Shown: in pieces, positions 19,366 through 20,198 of the stretch | Layout: each line of letters starts with the position of its first letter | Position numbering within the stretch: the stretch's first letter is position 1 | IMG/VR virus record: IMGVR_UViG_3300031463_000555 | Location: 1 to 20,198 of that record | From: a virus | Direction: 5' to 3' (one strand) | DNA: 20,198 nucleotides | Notes under the pieces: generated by a model | Databases searched by the model: none | Told to the model about the DNA's origin: nothing | Seen by the model: only the letters and a program-made list of their open reading frames with translations | Made by a program: the position numbers and the translations under genes

Positions 19366-20198
19366 ACATCGCCAACACCTCCTACGCTCGGCAGATACTG
19401 TACACGCTCAAGGTCGCCGCGCGCGCCGGTTCGCGGGGCAAAGGCGTCCTGCTCTTCATCGCCGGCGACTCGCGCATCGGCAAGACGTTCGTCACCGAGT
19501 CCTGGTGCACCGAGACGGGCGCGAAGTTCTACCCTTACGACGACGGCGGCGGCGCCCGCCACGTCCAGCGCCAACTGGCCGCGCTGTTCGGGATATCGAA
19601 GTACGGCAACGCGGAACTTGTGGACAAGCTCGAAGCGTTCTGCCGTGCGATGCCGCCGCCGCGCGTCCTGGTCGTTGACGAACTGCATCTGATGTTGAGG
19701 GGCCGGTCCAATCATCCCGTGATGATCGAGTTCCTCCGACGCCTCGCCGATCTCTGCGGCATCTCTGTCGTCGCGCTCGCCACGTTCGACCGGTTCAAAC
19801 AGGCCCTCGCCGAATCAAACTGGAACGACACCCAGTTCTTTGGGCGGGCCGACGACATCCTGATTCTCGACCCTGAATGGGTCCGCCGCCCCACGGCGAC
19901 CGACAAGGGCGAACGGCGTCCGGTGGAGGCGGACATCGAGGCGCTCCATAAGTTTGATTGCCCGGAGATCAAGCTCGACGACGGCCTCGCCAAAATCTGG
20001 CGGGCGCTACATGACCACGAGAAGGGCGGCCCCGGCCTGATCTGCCGTTGCATCGCCAAGGCGCGCGACTTCGCCGCCGATGATCTGAAGGAAAAATTTT
20101 CGCGCGAACACCTGGTCGCGTGCGCCGAGAGGCAGTTGAACGCCCTCGATCAATTAACTAGCCAACTCCGAGTCGGCGCACTCCGCCGCCGCCGCTGA
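19362..20198 (+). CDS. MuB/IstB/TniB-like AAA ATPase, 278 aa
   Basis: I use the GTG at 19362, which overlaps the preceding stop; the longer frame to 19137 is antisense to the gpF remnant. Walker A is GDSRIGKT (about residues 34-41 of the 278-aa product) and Walker B is RVLVVDELHLM (about 102-112), with a sensor-like stretch SVVALATFDRF after it. This is the layout of MuB/IstB/TniB ATPases that bind target DNA and activate the transposase. The C-terminal third (KIWRALHDHEKGGPGLICRC onward) is helical, as in MuB-type proteins. The stop codon is the last base triplet of the window. No insertion-sequence transposase or terminal repeat is visible, so the phage origin is favoured over IS21. Confidence 0.85.
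   Translation: MNIANTSYARQILYTLKVAARAGSRGKGVLLFIAGDSRIGKTFVTESWCTETGAKFYPYDDGGGARHVQRQLAALFGISKYGNAELVDKLEAFCRAMPPPRVLVVDELHLMLRGRSNHPVMIEFLRRLADLCGISVVALATFDRFKQALAESNWNDTQFFGRADDILILDPEWVRRPTATDKGERRPVEADIEALHKFDCPEIKLDDGLAKIWRALHDHEKGGPGLICRCIAKARDFAADDLKEKFSREHLVACAERQLNALDQLTSQLRVGALRRRR

Noticed and set aside
19362-20198. IS21-type IstB of an insertion sequence
   Set aside because: No IstA-like transposase body or terminal inverted repeats are visible, and the coupling to a phage remnant favours a MuB-type protein.

Overview
The window is most of the late (structural) region of a transposable, D3112/B3-type prophage or phage remnant. It has a Mu-like head module joined to a long non-contractile (siphovirus, gene-transfer-agent-like) tail module. 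Nearly all structural genes lie on the minus strand and run right to left, mostly with 4-nt stop/start overlaps. The host is probably a GC-rich Gram-negative bacterium. Intergenic stem-loops and a recurring CTTGAC(A/C)TCCG-type promoter suggest to me a PVC-group host (Verrucomicrobia/Lentisphaerae/Kiritimatiellae), but that is recollection and weakly supported.

Layout from right to left, in the direction of late transcription. 19362-20198 (+) is a MuB/IstB-like AAA ATPase, preceded by the cut-off 3' end of another plus-strand gene. At about 19265-19280 this meets the cut-off 3' end of a minus-strand gpF-like head gene carrying a nuclease-like C-terminal domain (18746-19270). 17715-18745 is a mosaic with a second copy of that nuclease domain, a 188-bp direct repeat in two copies, and a plus-strand three-helix membrane protein gene. 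Then come the gpG-like morphogenesis gene, a protease-scaffold-major capsid reading frame with a strong internal start for the capsid part, a signal-peptide protein behind a perfect 14-bp stem-loop, gp36- and gp37-like connector/tail genes, the tail tube protein, and a tail assembly chaperone pair made by -1 frameshifting at GGGAAAA. A hicBA toxin-antitoxin cassette on the opposite strand is inserted at the stop codon of the frameshift product and is bounded by a 43-bp direct repeat. The tape measure, the DUF2460/DUF2163-like distal tail proteins (the latter with three IPT/TIG-like domains), a 240-aa unknown, an NlpC/P60 peptidase and the tail tip protein follow. A 163-aa protein and two tandem paralogs ending in polyserine come last, the second running off the left edge.

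The structural genes together specify head assembly, tail assembly and the tail tip. The accessory genes are all on the plus strand, against the operon. Three of them (a 29-aa hydrophobic peptide, hicB and the membrane protein) have the same promoter geometry: a -35 box, 17 nt, a -10 box, then an ATG 6-7 nt later. This implies leaderless mRNAs made independently of the late operon. The two most interesting signals are this shared promoter/leaderless signature and the two cassettes (hicBA, and the nuclease copy with the membrane-protein repeat) that each sit between direct repeats of neighbouring phage sequence.
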